A DNA stretch of 64,000 bases from Argopecten irradians (taxonomy: Eukaryota; Mollusca; Bivalvia; Pectinida; Pectinidae): contig NC_091137.1 of NCBI RefSeq assembly GCF_041381155.1, positions 17,169,765 to 17,233,764 on the forward strand, read 5' to 3'. The stretch's first letter is position 1; each line of letters opens with the position of its first letter. The notes beneath the pieces are model-generated. The model was not told where the DNA came from. It saw nothing but the letters and a program-made list of their open reading frames with translations, and did not search any database. Shown piece after piece: positions 37,151-50,411 of this stretch. The translations under genes and the position numbers were made by a program.

Positions 37151-37204
37151 AGACGACAACGCTCTTGTGTTAAAAAAGTACTTGGCGGGCGGAGCTGATG
37201 AGAG

Positions 37205-37277
37205 ATGAGACGTTCGTCCGGCATCATGGCCAGGAGAGGATTGGAAAAGCTATCACTAATACTGCTTCTGTTACCCT
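37205..37277 (+). CDS. Lectin exon 1 (signal peptide)
   Basis: Ends CCCT|GTAAGT, phase 1. Basic residues (ARRGLEK) followed by a Leu/Ile run, a classical signal peptide. Confidence 0.75.
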
Positions 37278-40200
37278 GTAAGTATAAACACATGTTGATG
37301 ACTAGATATTTTTTGCATTTTATTTTCTCTGGTAAATATCAGGAAAGTTTTCAAAGTCTGTTTCGGGTTAAAGTTTATTTAGAACAAAACACAACGTGCA
37401 ATACATTATTGTGGTCTGCCTACAGTATGTGTTGTAATGTAATAGGGCTGACTTAATGTGGCTCTATAAATACTTATTTTGTATGGAGACTATGTGAAAA
37501 CATATGTCTCAAAAGGATTATATCAAATTCGGAGAAAGAGTTATAAAAACATAAATATGCATTTATTATTCAAGAAATGCTAGAAACACGAATATTAAAG
37601 CGTTATTTCCTTGATTTAGATGTTGTTCATACGGATTATGTTGGGAAAATGTACACACAACGTGACGATCTTGTCCACTATGTTGTGACAAAAATTCCTT
37701 GGGCGCTTAAAAATTCTTCTGGAATTATGCACTGTGCGAGCACGTGTGGCATATACGAAGGCTGTACATTTTTAGCTATCAACAGTAAAACACTTGAATG
37801 CCACGTGTTCAAGGAAGATGGTACCACGTGGTCTACGGAAAGGAAAATCGACCATGGATGGTTGTACTATGAAGAGTATAATCTACAAATTCAATTTTTA
37901 ATTGACAGTCTAGGTAAGACTTTTTTGAGTGATTTTGTTAATCCATAAATGCAATACGTTGTTTAAAACATTGAATTTCTCGCAATTACTAATACCGTAT
38001 TATGATATTTAAACGAAGTTTGTACGTAATTTTAATAATGGCAAATAGTTATAATAAACTTACCAGTAGATAGTACGAAAAAAACCAAGGCAATCAGAAT
38101 TGACTTACCTGGTACAGGTATGTGATAACTAAGACATTTTTCTTTTGTATTTTAAAGAAAACAATCAAAACAGCATGAACTAGATTTGGTTGGAGCTTTT
38201 AATGCTTGATATTTGATATAATGTGAAGTTTTGGCGGACATACATGTATCTTTTGAAAAACCCATCTTATTTCAATAGACAGACATTATTTTCTATAGTG
38301 CTACAACCACATCCTTTTATAAGATTTTCCACATGTTTAGTGTAATTACTTGAAGGTCTACTGACAGTTTTAGTGAAATGATGGGATTGATTTTAATATA
38401 AAGATACATGGTGTTTGTTTGCAAACTGTTTGGAACGCGAGTATCACAAACATTTGCAAACCATTTTAGTGACAACAATCCTCATAACATTTACTTTAGA
38501 CTACTTGACGAAATGAAATAGTTTTGATGTACGAGTCTGTTCATTTATCAAGGTATTACTGGTCTTTTTCAAAGTGCTGTATAGTTTAATATTTGTCTAC
38601 TTTGTCCCGCACTGTTCGTATCGTATTATGTAATCATGTTCGTTTTGTATGTCTTGATAAAGGGGCAGATCGCCTCGAAAATTTGACAATTTTGTTTTGT
38701 CCACACGGTTGGAATTACTTCCTTGTCCCATGTTTTTTTTTTCAAATAAATATACGACGTCAAAATCTCTGTATGACATCATGATTAGACTTACGTGCTA
38801 CACATTTCAATTCACAAAGACAAAGGAGTAAAAATGACCTGTCTAAAATATTTACTAATTAAGTAGTTATCTCCTATGTCGAAGAGTCCATACTTATTTA
38901 TTTCATACATTATTTATATTCCTTACATTATTTTAAATGATCAACGAACAAGGAGAAACAAGCACGGGAAATATCAGCATTTTACTTTATGAATAGTCGA
39001 TCCTACGGATTTTCTATCATTGTATTGTTATGAAGAATTTATTTATTTTGCAACGAATGAATTCAATACTTGCTTACAATGGCACATTACGATGTCAAAA
39101 TATTAATTTTTCGAAATGACTTTTTTTTTTAAAATAAATTTGGTTTCACGTACAAAGGACACGGGGGTGCGTGGTACAGTACATTGTAGTTTATTTTGCG
39201 CAAAGGTGATTTATGCTTTTCAATTATTCTCTTTATTTGGAATTCACTGCACTCCTTTCATGGAATGAACTTATCGCAATTGATCTATATGCGGTTTTGA
39301 TCGAGCCTCACTGAACATTTTATATCAAAATAAATTCGCTGCCCATGGGACAATTGCCAATCAAATTACACGAACACAATCAGTAGACCTTGAAGTAATA
39401 CCATCAACAAGGGAGACAATATATGATGAAATATTTATCAGTAACTGGTAATTCTCGTGAAATCCTTCATTCTCTATGATCGTAATTGTGATTAAATTTA
39501 ATTCGATTACAGTTCTGTTTTATCTTTTCACGATTTTGCTCCATTAAAATTCCTTTCGGAACAATAGTATTATTTATCTAGTAGACACTTTTTGTTCCGG
39601 ACATCAATTGAGCCAACAAGGTGATAAAATTGTACCGGCAGTCAGTAACACTGTACGTGGTTGCGGAATCAGACAGGACATCGCAATTTACTTAAGCTCT
39701 TTCATAAAAACATTTCTGTATTTTATCTTTTCTGATATCGCCTTTAAATACAATTTTTGTATTTTATATTTCTTCTTATAACGCTTTCAATAAATACATT
39801 TTTGTATTTTATACTTTCTGATATCGCCTTAAATACATTTTTGTATTTTATATTTTCTGATTTCGCCTTTGATAAATACATTTTTGTATTTTATATTTCT
39901 TATATCGCCTTTCCTCTATATCACAAGTAGTGAGTTTGTTTTACTAATTTTTTTCTAGATAATGTATGGTATTTAGGAACATACTCTCTAGATTTCCTAA
40001 TAATATAAAACATTATTTATAACACGTATTCAACAAATATGGACGGAATTTAAACATACATGTAATTTCAATTTGCGCCAAGTGAGGAGGAGGGAAGGGG
40101 GTTGTGTGGGGGAAATTGCTTTTACGATCCAGGTTTGAATACGTTTATATATCAAAAGAGAGACCCTTGATTTTAAAACTGTTGTAGATCTAAGGAGCAA

Positions 40201-42588
40201 AATATTGGAAGTTGATTTGAGTGAATATTTCAATATTACTTGTAACGATAATTTTTTAGACTTGAAGTGTACTTTATTAGCTCATATAGGGACAAAAAGG
40301 GTTGCAGTTTGTAACGTCGCTTCTGATTGTCTAATACAAAGGCATAATGAATGTGGGCATGATTTTGAAAATGTTTTTATGTCATGGAGAGTTAACCCTG
40401 ATTCATAAAAACAAAATGTATTCAAAGCCAACAATAACTTTGACTTTAAGACTATAAAGATTGATTAGATTAGTTAAATGTCTCATCAACAACCACAACT
40501 TCGCTAGCAAAGGGTTCAGTTGTCTACGATACCGAACATTAACGTAGACTACTGTACCCTCGGCTAGCAAAGTTGCAACAACCAGGACCATTTAGTTAAG
40601 AACGTTAAGATGGTGAGGGAAAGACAAAGTAACCAGAGAAAAACCGCCAACCAGCAGTCAGTACCTATAACAAAAACTCTCTCTGGGCGACAAGAATGAT
40701 CACCATATCATAACAGGAGTTAGTTATAAAATCATACCGCCGTTAAAACTAAATAACCGATGGTATTTACCGTAACGCCATTTTGTGTTTATTTAGTTTG
40801 CGGCACGGACGGCTACGTGACAATAGACAGCCATTGTTTCAAAGTTCACGAAGAGGAAAGATCATATGGAAATGCCTCAGCTATCTGTTTTTTGGAGGGC
40901 GGACGAATGGCAGTTACCGACAACGCAGCAACCTTTCTGGCCTTGAATGATTACATTAGAGAACATCGTAGGTGTTAAATATATGGGAGAAGCGCATATT
41001 TTGTATTTTGTGTTGTAATCCGTTCCTTAATTCAATTACAAATAATTTATCAACCATCCCTATCTACACTTAAGCATTAGTTGTCATATTTTTGACATGC
41101 AATTGTTTGTAACACATATTGGGTGAAATTACAAAAACATCTAAACAAATGTAGAATAGTTATTAAATATTATACATGTATTTATTAAAAAAAAGAATAT
41201 AAATAATAATATGTTTACCGTGGCGTGTGATTTTGTGTCTTACTCATCAGCGTCACAGATTTATGTATAAAATGAATTATGCTGAACTGCAAACCTAGAA
41301 ATTTCTTTCACAAACAAGTGATACAACAATGCATTACATATGTAGTTTTAAGACATGGCTCGTATTCGTGCATCCTCGATGCCCTAGGTGTTATTATTAC
41401 TCACGTTATATCCACCCCTGGACTATCTAATAGTAAAACTGAAGACAGTTCAGGAGAAACAATAAAATATAATCAATCACAGGCATTTTTTTTTAAGATT
41501 ATATAAATATATCTATAGAGAGAGAGAGAGAGAAAGAGCGACGCCTAACTTCAAAGCCATACAGTCAACCACAGTATACCGTTACTGTAACCCTTCATTC
41601 GCGAGCGATTTATTTTTGCAAATTTTGAGATCCAAGTTAATTCGGGAAATTTTATATCCGCGAATTAATATCTACATTGATATTAATTTATAGGAATTAT
41701 CATTCAATTGTTATATCAGTGAATATTAATCTTCGTCAACTTGCTTTGAAATGGAAATCGCGAATTTAATAGCAGCGAAAGAATATTGTTTTACAGTACG
41801 ATACGATTTTTTGACTACCAAAATAAAATAAATAAAGATTCTCCACCGTTGAAAAAATGGTATTTTTTCTCTTCCAAAAACAAGAGCGGACGATTTAGTG
41901 TTTTTCTTTTATTAGCTACTTTATACCATTACCGCCATTGAAAAGTTTGAGCTTCTAATTTTACTTCAAGATAAGAATATCAAAATATTTAATTTCATCC
42001 CGAAAAAAATCCATGACACTATGTCCTATATTGAATGAAGTACTGATTGCGCATGCACCAAAAACAAAATAAATAATTCTATATTATTTTTTGTGTTAAT
42101 TCGACATAGATATACACGATTAAACATCAGTTATTGTTCAAGTAACGAATAATGTTAATGCTCTGTCGGCGGTGGAGCATCTCTAAAATTTTGTGCCAAC
42201 ATCACTCAGAAGACACTTATCACGACTAGTTTTCGTTTTTAGTCAGATCATAGTTGATATACAACACCATATATATTAGTGTATTTGACATTTGTTTTCT
42301 GTTTTTAAAATGTTGTTTACAGATGGCGGAATGGTCGGATATCTTCTGGGTCTAACGGATCGGGCAGTGGAAGGAGAGTGGCGCTGGGAGAATGGAAACC
42401 TTATTGGCACCGTCCCAGAATTCAACGGAAATCAACCAAACGGAAATGACAGACGATACAATGATTTTACTGCTGACTGCGCATATGCGTCGGTGGTCTG
42501 GCACGATCTGCATAAAGCTATTGATAAATTATATGACGATAACTGTGACCATCCAGCGACATTTGTTTGTGAGCGAGTGATTGTCTAG
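37205..42588 (+). CDS. Secreted PAN-like + C-type lectin domain protein, 4 exons, 267 aa
   Basis: Exons 37205-37277, 37620-37913, 40797-40967, 42323-42588; all introns GT..AG and phase 1. Exon 1 gives a signal peptide (LSLILLLLP core; the second Met at residue 8 is an alternative start). Exon 2 (25-122) looks PAN/apple-like: Cys 63, 67, 73 and 85 in a C-x3-C-x5-C-x11-C pattern. Exons 3-4 are a long-form CTLD: CGTDGYVTIDSHCFKV start, YLLGLTD, EWRWENG (198-204), QPN (217-219) where EPN or QPD is usual, DCA (231-233), WHD (239-241) where WND is usual, and DDNC..FVCE at the end. Inference: a secreted lectin of innate recognition type; QPN/WHD make sugar preference unpredictable. AATAAA lies 104 nt past the stop. 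Not recognised as a named gene. Confidence 0.85.
37620..37913 (+). CDS. Lectin exon 2 (PAN/apple-like module)
   Basis: Acceptor CCTTGATTTAG, donor CTAG|GTAAGA, phase 1/1. HCASTCGIYEGCTFLAIN then LECHVF resembles the helix-plus-strand cysteine core of PAN domains. No counterpart in copy B. Confidence 0.8.
39725..39910 (+). repeat. ~40-50 bp tandem repeat in lectin intron 2 (4-5 units)
   Basis: Units contain CTGATATCGCCTTTAAATAC and ATTTTTGTATTTTATATTT. The corresponding position in copy B (51240-51470) carries the same array with about six units, so the array predates the segmental duplication. Confidence 0.75.
40797..40967 (+). CDS. Lectin exon 3 (first half of CTLD)
   Basis: Acceptor TTTATTTAG, donor CATC|GTAGGT, phase 1/1. 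Has the N-terminal CTLD hairpin Cys (CGTDGY), SHCFKV and the helix SYGNASAICFLEGGRMAV. Confidence 0.88.
41836..42183. mobile_element. TTAA-type MITE, family 1 copy 2 (lectin intron 3)
   Basis: Reverse-oriented relative of 22567-22920: shares CAGTACTTCATTC..TATA, GCGCATGCACC and the GCTCTGTCGGCGGTGGAGCA terminus. Left end is diverged (AAGATTCTCCACCG). Located in DNA absent from copy B. Confidence 0.75.
42323..42588 (+). CDS. Lectin exon 4 (second half of CTLD, stop)
   Basis: Acceptor TTGTTTACAG; ends CDHPATFVCERVIV then TAG. Contains all long-loop motifs listed for the gene. Confidence 0.9.
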
Positions 42589-42691
42589 GGGGAATACTGG
42601 CCCTCTGCTGAAGGAATATCTAGAATTGTCTCTCTGTAGTAATTTTCTCGAGTGCGAAAACGTAATTATTTATAATACCGAACAGAATCAA

Positions 42692-42697
42692 AATAAA
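42692..42697 (+). terminator. Lectin polyadenylation signal AATAAA
   Basis: Canonical hexamer 104 nt after the stop codon in A/T-rich sequence. Confidence 0.6.
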
Positions 42698-43969
42698 GTC
42701 ATAATTTTGTTTTTCAACATCAACAAGCAATCTGAATCTCCTTTTTAAGAAATCAAAGATGATTTCCATTACAACTTTGCTAAATTCGGCTGACTGCAAA
42801 AAATAAGCGTTGCCATTGTTGGTTGACGTTGCAGACGAAGTCCACTTCCGGTCACGTGCGGAGCTTCCAAGGGGTTATTTCCCTAAGGGGTGTATTTTCC
42901 TGGGGTTATTTTCCTTGTCCCCGTAATTTGGGGAGATATCCAAACTATTCAATGACAAGTGATCAAGTTTAATCTAATCAGAACAATCTAAATGAAAATG
43001 TGGTATAATAATACATTTTATTAGTAAATGACATATATACAGTGTACTTTTTTCGTTATAACTGGTTATTTTCACCACTCACAAATTTCGCCATTTGTAA
43101 TCCTAAATTGGAAATTTAGTTTTCACAGTTATTTTTATTTCTCGATGTGAATATTAGTGAATGAATGTATGCCAATACATTATATGTGTATGTCTATTTA
43201 TTCGTAAAATTGATTGGAAACAATTCAATTATAAAAAAAATAAAGCGTGTTACTTTATATTTTTGACAATGAGTAGCAGACGTTGATGTTAAACATTCTG
43301 TATAAAATATAGAAAAATCTACTTACTTCTGTCTGAATGTATAAGTTTTTTTAACAATGCAGGTTAAATAACGATCGCATTATAATATACAATTGTCCTT
43401 TCGACTAAACCAACTGCCTGTTCCATAAGTTAATAAGATTTATTGTGTAACGAATAGATTAGTTTATTAAAGGAGCAAAAATTTCATTCAGTTTCGATGG
43501 AATGATAAGTTGTGCAGGTTTGGGGCCATAATTTTCGTTACAGCCGGTGTGTGTCATTTCTACCGGAAGTAGTAGCATTTAGTATAACGCATTCTCTCTC
43601 AGTAAGCATGCGCGGTGAACACTTCCTTCTTCGTCGCGGCTTGAACAAATCTGCAAGGAAAAATTTCAACCCTTCCCTTAAAAAAACCCTTTTTTTATTC
43701 AGTTTGTAGTCTGCTGCTCTTTTTTGTTTCTCTTTCCAGCCACTTTTCGGTATGTGAACAAGAACTGAACACTTGGATGTAAACTGGAAAGGGACCGTGA
43801 TTAAAACATGGTAATGTTCGGTATGTTGGAAATCCTCGTACCGTGCAATAATGGTAAGGTATCATCGTCAAACGCGTATATTCTTGTCGGCTGTGAAGTG
43901 TTTATGGACGTGTTGACAAGAGATTTATAAGGCGGGTCCTCGACAAACGTGTTTATTCTGCACTTATTT

Positions 43970-44560
43970 ATAGTGCTTATTGACATTGATTACACTTATT
44001 GATAGTGTTTATTGACATTTTATTGATAGTTCTTCATTGATACCAGTTGCACTTATTGATAGTGCTTATTGACATTGAGTGCACTTATTGATAGTGCTTA
44101 TTGACATTGAGTGAACTTATTGATAGTGCTTATTGACATTGAGTGCACTTATTGATAGTGCTTATTGACATTGAGTGCACTTATTGATAGTGCTTATTGA
44201 CATTGAGTGCACTTATTGATAGTGCTTATTGACATTGAGTGAACTTATTGATAGTGCTTATTGACATTGAGTGAACTTATTGATAGTGCTTATTGACATT
44301 GAGTGAACTTATTGATAGTGCTTATTGACATTGAGTGAACTTATTGATAGTGCTTATTGACATTGAGTGAACTTATTGATAGTGCTTATTGACATTGAGT
44401 GAACTTATTGATAGTGCTTATTGACATTGAGTGCACTTATTGATAGTGCTTATTGACATTGAGTGCACTTATTGATAGTGCTTATTAACATCTTTTGCAG
44501 TCATTGATAGAGTTTATTGAAATTGTTTGCACTCATTGATAGTGCTTTATATTCACATTG
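43970..44560 (+). repeat. 32-bp tandem array, ~16 units
   Basis: Unit TTATTGACATTGAGTG(C/A) then ACTTATTGATAGTGC; itself two related 16-bp halves. The C/A variants are grouped in blocks (C, A, C C C, then about seven A, then C C), as expected from unequal exchange. Edges are degenerate. Confidence 0.9.
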
Positions 44561-47500
44561 TTTGCCTTTATTTGAAAAGAAAATGAATATCATATTAATT
44601 ATGTGATTGGAATTAATTTGAAAAATTAAATGTAAATGCCTTAGGGCAAATTCTACATTTAGAGAGTAATTTAACTTTTATTGATTAAAGTAACTAAATT
44701 TCTTTCGATCAAGGAACTTTATGACTTTTGAATAAATTTTGGTCAAAAAGAAACAATGTGATGTTAACATAATGGAGTGAATGCTGGTATCCTCATTCAT
44801 CTCTTTTGACTTCTTGGAATATTAAGAAATTTTGATTGTCATATTGCCAATTACACCCATTGATGGGGCGGTGCATCAAATAAAGCCATGGCCTTAATCG
44901 CAGTATTTGTTTCTGTTATCTTTAATAATATCCTGTAAACTTATTGGTACTTAGTTATTTTTACAGTATTAATATATTAAATGCTTTGTGACTTGCAATG
45001 TCTTATTTTGAATAAATTGCTCAGTGTTTTCGTCGGAAATTCTCGGCATTAAAGTATCAAATGTATAATTGAAAAAAGAAAATCCCCCAAAAATATGTAA
45101 TTGTGGTAATCATTTATTCAGATATTTGAATACTTTTAAAGGAAGCAACTTTAATACGCATTTAATATTCTCTTCTACGCGCTTATATCCCTGCAATTTC
45201 ATATCTTAGGTGTTTTTTTTTTATCCCGAAATGATACATGTCATATATCGAATATCAATTTCAGATATATGCATATCAAAATACCACGAATTCGAACATG
45301 TTTATTTTGATAACTATGAAAAGGAATAGTCTTAATGTGATAGTCGCCATTGAAATGATATTTCTCACTTAAAATTTTCATATTTAGGCATTGAATATAA
45401 ATATATATTTAGCAATAATTGCCTTGAAAATCGATTCGTTTGAAAATACAACACAACAGGGAAATTTAAAAAAGCTATTACAATAGTAGGGAAATTCGCC
45501 AGAACTTGTATGGAAAATCTATGATACGAATTAAAACAGCGAAAACTCTATTAAAAAGAACATAATAGTATCTATAAGAGATATATAGGAAATCAATACT
45601 TATACGTTATCTTTTTTTTTACCGGGAAAATTGCACTTGCTTTCTACAATGCATTAGACTTATCTACCAGGTATATGTCAGAAGTATCGTTTCAGAAAAG
45701 CATCAGAAAAGATGGAAACTTAATTATTATCCTATTCAATCGACATCTATCTTATAACTGATTGCACCAGAGCCGCGTTTATGAATAGACGATCGGCAAT
45801 CCTGATAAAACGTCGTTGGAATTTTAATCGAAATGATGGCTATATTGCATTCTATCGAGCAGACAGAAAACATAAGCGTTTAAAGGAATTTTCTAAACAT
45901 GCGATTAAGAAAATCACTCTTGATTGATCACCATCTCTTCATTCCTATACATCTATCAGGGATATGCTATCTGGACCACAGGAGTAACATCAACGGCATG
46001 TTTCAATTGTTATGAAAGCCTTTAGTTTACTATCCATGCTGTTTTGCGTTTCGTTTTTAATGTACACGTAATATTTAATTTTATTTAAAAAATGGATCAG
46101 ACAACAGACAATGCAATGACTACATGAGTTCATTGTAATCTTATATTTATAATATTTATGAAGCAACTTTTTATAACAAGATGCTCAGAGGGCCTGTAAC
46201 GCTCAACTGGTTTTTAATGATCTTACTAATGCTTCCTTTCAGAGAAAAAGTCGTGTATATGCAAAATATATTGATCTCTTTTAGCTTATTCCATCATATC
46301 CCGGAGGGACCAGCCCATTTATTTGTGCAATTTTGAATCCTCATCCCCACAAGGATGCTACCAATGCAATATGAGTTTTATTCTATGCCTAGGTTTAGAG
46401 GCCCCTGGGTGTCGCATGGTGATTTGTACAATTGGTAGTCCCTACGAAATGCTGATGCAGTTGGTTAAATGCTAACCAGCGGTAAAGAAACAGAAACCGA
46501 TTGTTGACATCCAGACGGACGGAATGACGGATGGAAGGACGGATATCACCTCGGTATAGTGTAATGAAAATGTTTATCAAAGCTTTATACATAGATGCCT
46601 AGTCACGTTTTTGGAACATAATATGTATTGTGATTATCATTAACTCATTAACAACATCACTGACTAATGAAACTTATCGGCAGTGAAGTCTGCCACCATT
46701 CATGATCAGTTATCTAAGTTTTTGTGAAGGCAACCACACGTTTTTGTTCATGATTAACTACAAACAGCGAAACTGTTATCGTTGCAATGACAATTTAAAT
46801 TTGCTCCTGAAAAATGTTGACTCTTTGAATCCTTTTTCTTAGGAATCCAAATCGTGTTGAAGAGCAATTGAACTAGCACAGAAACTTAAGGCGTGGGATA
46901 CCCTTTTTGTTCCACGATTCATTTATGATAATGAAAGTCTTCCAGTTTCAGAAAACTTCCCATTTTGTTTGCCATATTTAAGTTAACTGAATATAAGCTG
47001 ATTTTTCTTGACTGTTTCTGACAACATGCTAGCATTGAACCAACACCAGTTTTAAGCTCAAAAAGAGCATTCCAACGAATTTCTAAAATCGACCATGTCT
47101 TTGACATAATCCGACAAATACAGCTTAATTCAGAAGTATGAAAAGCGCATTAGTCACTGGTGTTTGGTTTGAATGTTGTTAAAAGGAATCTTAAAACAGA
47201 TCAATAGCCATTCGGAAACCAAGCATTCAGCACAGTGCCTTAATGTGGTTCCCCTGACCTGGATGGGATTTCTATGGAAACTTAGGAAATTATATAGTTG
47301 TCTTTTGATTTGACTCATAATTTCAGAGGAGAAACTGTAAGATGAAAAGAAATCAAGCAATTTTAAAGTACAGAATTATATAATACTTATATAATACTTT
47401 AAGTTAAAGTCTGAAAAATTGTATATCACATGACAAGTATTGTTGCAGTCAGTAAAATATTACCAGTAGAATATGTAATTTCTCATTAGTAATTAATGAA

Positions 47501-47829
47501 ACAATATACCCGTGTATATCACAAATTATATGTTTGTATTTCAATAATTGATAAATTGTCCGTCGAACAATGAAGCTGAAACGGTTCACGCTAAAATACT
47601 TTTATCTGGGTTCCCATGTGAGTGTTTACAGGTAAATTGCAGGTTGATGAACTATAAATTAACCTTTGTGATCGTGTGAACCAATCAACACAGATATGAC
47701 AGAGAATTGATCGATAAACACGTATGGATCTGGTAATTATTTTATGATTAAAAGTGCAAATGTCTGTTGGTGCAGTACAATGAAGGTATTGTGAGACTTC
47801 CCTACTCTCGGGAGAAATCGTCGAATAAT

Positions 47830-48479
47830 CGTCATGAAAATGTTTCATTCATTTTTTAAGAATTTTTATGAATATCAGTTATGCATAAAACTTCATGAAT
47901 GATTCTTGACATGCTATTTCATTCATTTTGATGAATTTTAATGAATATCCACTAAGGTCACATGGCTTGTCACATGACCACATGAGTCACATGACTTCTA
48001 TACATTTCCCGCCAAAACAGTAATAATCCAAATTGCTACTGTATCTGTTGGCGTGTGGGAAACATTATTAATATTAAAATAGAAGTTTTGGCACATAAGT
48101 GAACGGATTATTCAATTCCTGGATTTCTTTAAGCACAGATGAACACTTTTTAGTAAGTTTTGATTTATCTGCAGTTCTTTTTTAGCATGAAAATGTTACA
48201 CACTGATATTGCTTTAGTAATTATGCATAGATATTGGTTTGTGAAATTTTGTCAAATGTTATTGAATTAAAATGCCCATGTAAACTATCATGCTTTACAA
48301 CTATAGGTTTATTTAGGTCATATACTAATTTACTTCAAATGTATTATGAAATTGATTGCTGTGTATCACTGAAAACAGCCTTTGTTAGCACTTCTCTGTG
48401 ACAGTATGAACGTATGTATATAATAAACACAGTAAACTGTTGGTGATTTCATGCTTAACACTTCTGATGTAATATATTA
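47830..48479. other. Non-genic DNA between the copy B breakpoint and the LTR fragment
   Basis: A/T-rich; contains ATGAATTTTAATGAATAT-like repeats near 47865-47955 and several CACATGAC motifs at 47955-47995. No gene seen. Confidence 0.5.
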
Positions 48480-48669
48480 TTATATATCATACCTATTGTC
48501 ATAAGAACTTGTTTCACCAAATATTGAATAAATTCCAATAGAATTGCCATCGGTTTGGTGGAAAATTTCAATTCTGGACCCCAAGTTGAGTTCCTGAAAA
48601 TCTGATGCCGCTGACTCCAAATTCCATTCATTAAATTTAATGAAATGGCAATCTTTGAAAGCTGTACCT

Positions 48670-49060
48670 TCAAAATGGGCCGTTGAATGTGCATAATTTA
48701 GTACTTTCTTCGTCAAGTTTTAGCTGCCAAAAGCCTGATGTTGCATCCAGTTTTGTGAATACTTTTGCGTGTGGCATGTTGGCTATTACATCTTCAACAG
48801 TTTTCATAGGAAAGTGTTCTCTCATAATTGCATTGTTCAAGTTCTTTGGATCTATGCAAATCCGGATCTTCTCATTAGGTTTCACTACTGTAACCATTGA
48901 GTTTACCCATTGTGTCGGTTCTTCCTGTTTAACGATAACACCTTCTTGCTCCATACGGTCAAGTTTCTTTTTTCTCTGTCCTTTAAGGCATAAGGAACCT
49001 TCCGTGGTGCGTCGACAACTGGCGTTATGGTACTATCAGACTTGATAGTATGAATACCTG
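48670..49060 (-). pseudogene. Reverse transcriptase N-terminal fragment
   Basis: Contains IRICIDPKNLN, FTKLDATSGFWQ and TFNGPF, diagnostic of gypsy-type reverse transcriptase. A frameshift occurs near 48955, and downstream of 48680 a ~20-bp insertion breaks the frame again before the catalytic YxDD region, which is not present. Confidence 0.82.
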
Positions 49061-49069
49061 GCATGCATC

Positions 49070-49414
49070 CTAAACCTTGGAATATTCCTTTATTATGTTT
49101 TCTGGAATTGATGTTTGTGAAATCTTATTCACATTCGTGTGTACCAAGCCCATGTCAAAACACGATTGAGCTCCTAATATTGGTCTGACATTACCACTCA
49201 CAACTTCAAAAGTGTTATTATAAATTCTATCACAAACAGTGCATGCTAATGCTATCTTGCCTTCGGACATTATACGATGTCCGGAATACGATTTCAGTGT
49301 GGACTGGGGTTGTTTCACATCACATTTTTTTGATATTTTCTCAATAAGGCTGTATGGTATGATGTTGCATTGTGCACCTGTATCCAACTGGATTTTTTCT
49401 CCACAAACTTCCAT
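49070..49414 (-). pseudogene. Retroviral-type aspartic protease region
   Basis: LDTGAQCNIIP is the catalytic DTG motif with its flanks; PILGAQSCFDMGLV matches the second conserved region (ILG). Continues toward reverse transcriptase but with a frame break. Confidence 0.78.
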
Positions 49415-49534
49415 ATTTTCTGACCACTCTTCCGATGTTATATTGTTGATTTCAATGTGTCCTATAAAGAACTCATCTGCTGATGATTCACTGTCTGTGT
49501 CGTAACAGGAGGCGGCTTCCTCAAAAGTGTGTTA

Positions 49535-49738
49535 TTACTTTTTCATTTTAGTTCTGCACATACTTGCGAAGTGATCTTTCCCTTTGCATTTATTGAAGTT
49601 TTCCCCTTTCGCTGGACATTTGTGCGGCGTTGATTTCATAACATATCCACATCTGGAACATTTGGATTCCTTACTAGTTGGTGGTGTATTTTTGCGCGGG
49701 GTCCGAGCATGTGATGTTCTTTTTCTGCTTGTTACCAA
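49535..49738 (-). pseudogene. Zinc-knuckle part of gag
   Basis: CSRCGY..HKCPA followed by a degenerate second knuckle ending HFASMC, then a lysine-rich end. Nucleic-acid-binding tail of gag. Confidence 0.7.
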
Positions 49739-49972
49739 AGTTCTGTCTATGTACCGCGTTTACTTCTGTAGTTGAGCTACTATCACTAGACATAGTTTTT
49801 GCCTAACTGTGTGACACTTGGTATGTTCTCAGAACATCTAGGGACTTAATCCAAAGTCAAGTCCGATCCTATGCCTATTAGTTTCTCACGGTTTTGGGGT
49901 TTGTGATCTCTAATACAATCCTGTCTCTGACCATTTTTCTCTGAGCTCGTTATGATATTGACAATCTTTCAC

Positions 49973-50318
49973 TTAAATTCGTAGGTCTGTTTCAAACTGC
50001 TCAAATGGCTCATCATTTCCTTGCACTATGGTTTGGAATTTGTATCTATTGTAGATAATGTTCGAACTTGGTTTTACAAAAGCTTCGACGTTTGTATAAA
50101 AGTTAAGCTTGTTTACCTCTTCTTCTGTCATGTTCCATGTAGTATAGATGTTTTTCCATTCTCGCCAACCCATTTAATTAGGTAACTGCATTTTTTAAAT
50201 TCAGATTCAAGTGGCCTGTGAACATAAAGTTAACGTGCTGTTTGAAAGCTTTCCATTCTGCCTCCAAATCTTTGGCACTCATGTCCATCTTTGGGACTTC
50301 GCCAGCCACACTAAACAT
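49973..50318 (-). pseudogene. Gag region of the LTR element
   Basis: Two open pieces (50318-50175 and 50173-49973) separated by a stop. The second carries WREWKNIYTTWN, like the capsid region of gypsy gag proteins. Broken and incomplete. Confidence 0.65.
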
Positions 50319-50393
50319 AGTCATGATAAAGTCGGTTTTAAGAACGATTCGCAGCTATTTTCAACCTTGATGGCAATATCTAGGCGTCGATTA

Positions 50394-50411
50394 AGTCCGA
50401 TTCTGACACCA
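50394..50411 (-). other. tRNA primer-binding site of the LTR element
   Basis: TGGTGTCAGAATCGGACT starts immediately after the LTR; the TGG start is complementary to a tRNA CCA end, and the TGGTGTCAGAA form is common in gypsy-type elements. Confidence 0.7.

Larger units (their letters stand above)
33768..46675. repeat. Segmental duplication, copy A
   Basis: Collinear with copy B. Matching blocks: 33768-34690 with 46686-47455; 36790-37090 with 47520-47825; 39225-39960 with 50700-51470; 40720-41520 with 51750-52760; 43010-43380 with 52780-53340; 45000-46135 with 53570-54800; 46600-46675 with 55700-55790. Identity looks roughly 75-85% by eye. Copy A alone holds lectin exons 1, 2 and 4 and a 2.1 kb foldback cluster (34700-36780). 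Confidence 0.85.

Noticed and set aside
47895-47912. GATTCTTGACATG near 47905 as the partner LTR end
   Set aside because: Match is about 13 bp and in the wrong orientation for a 3' LTR of this element.
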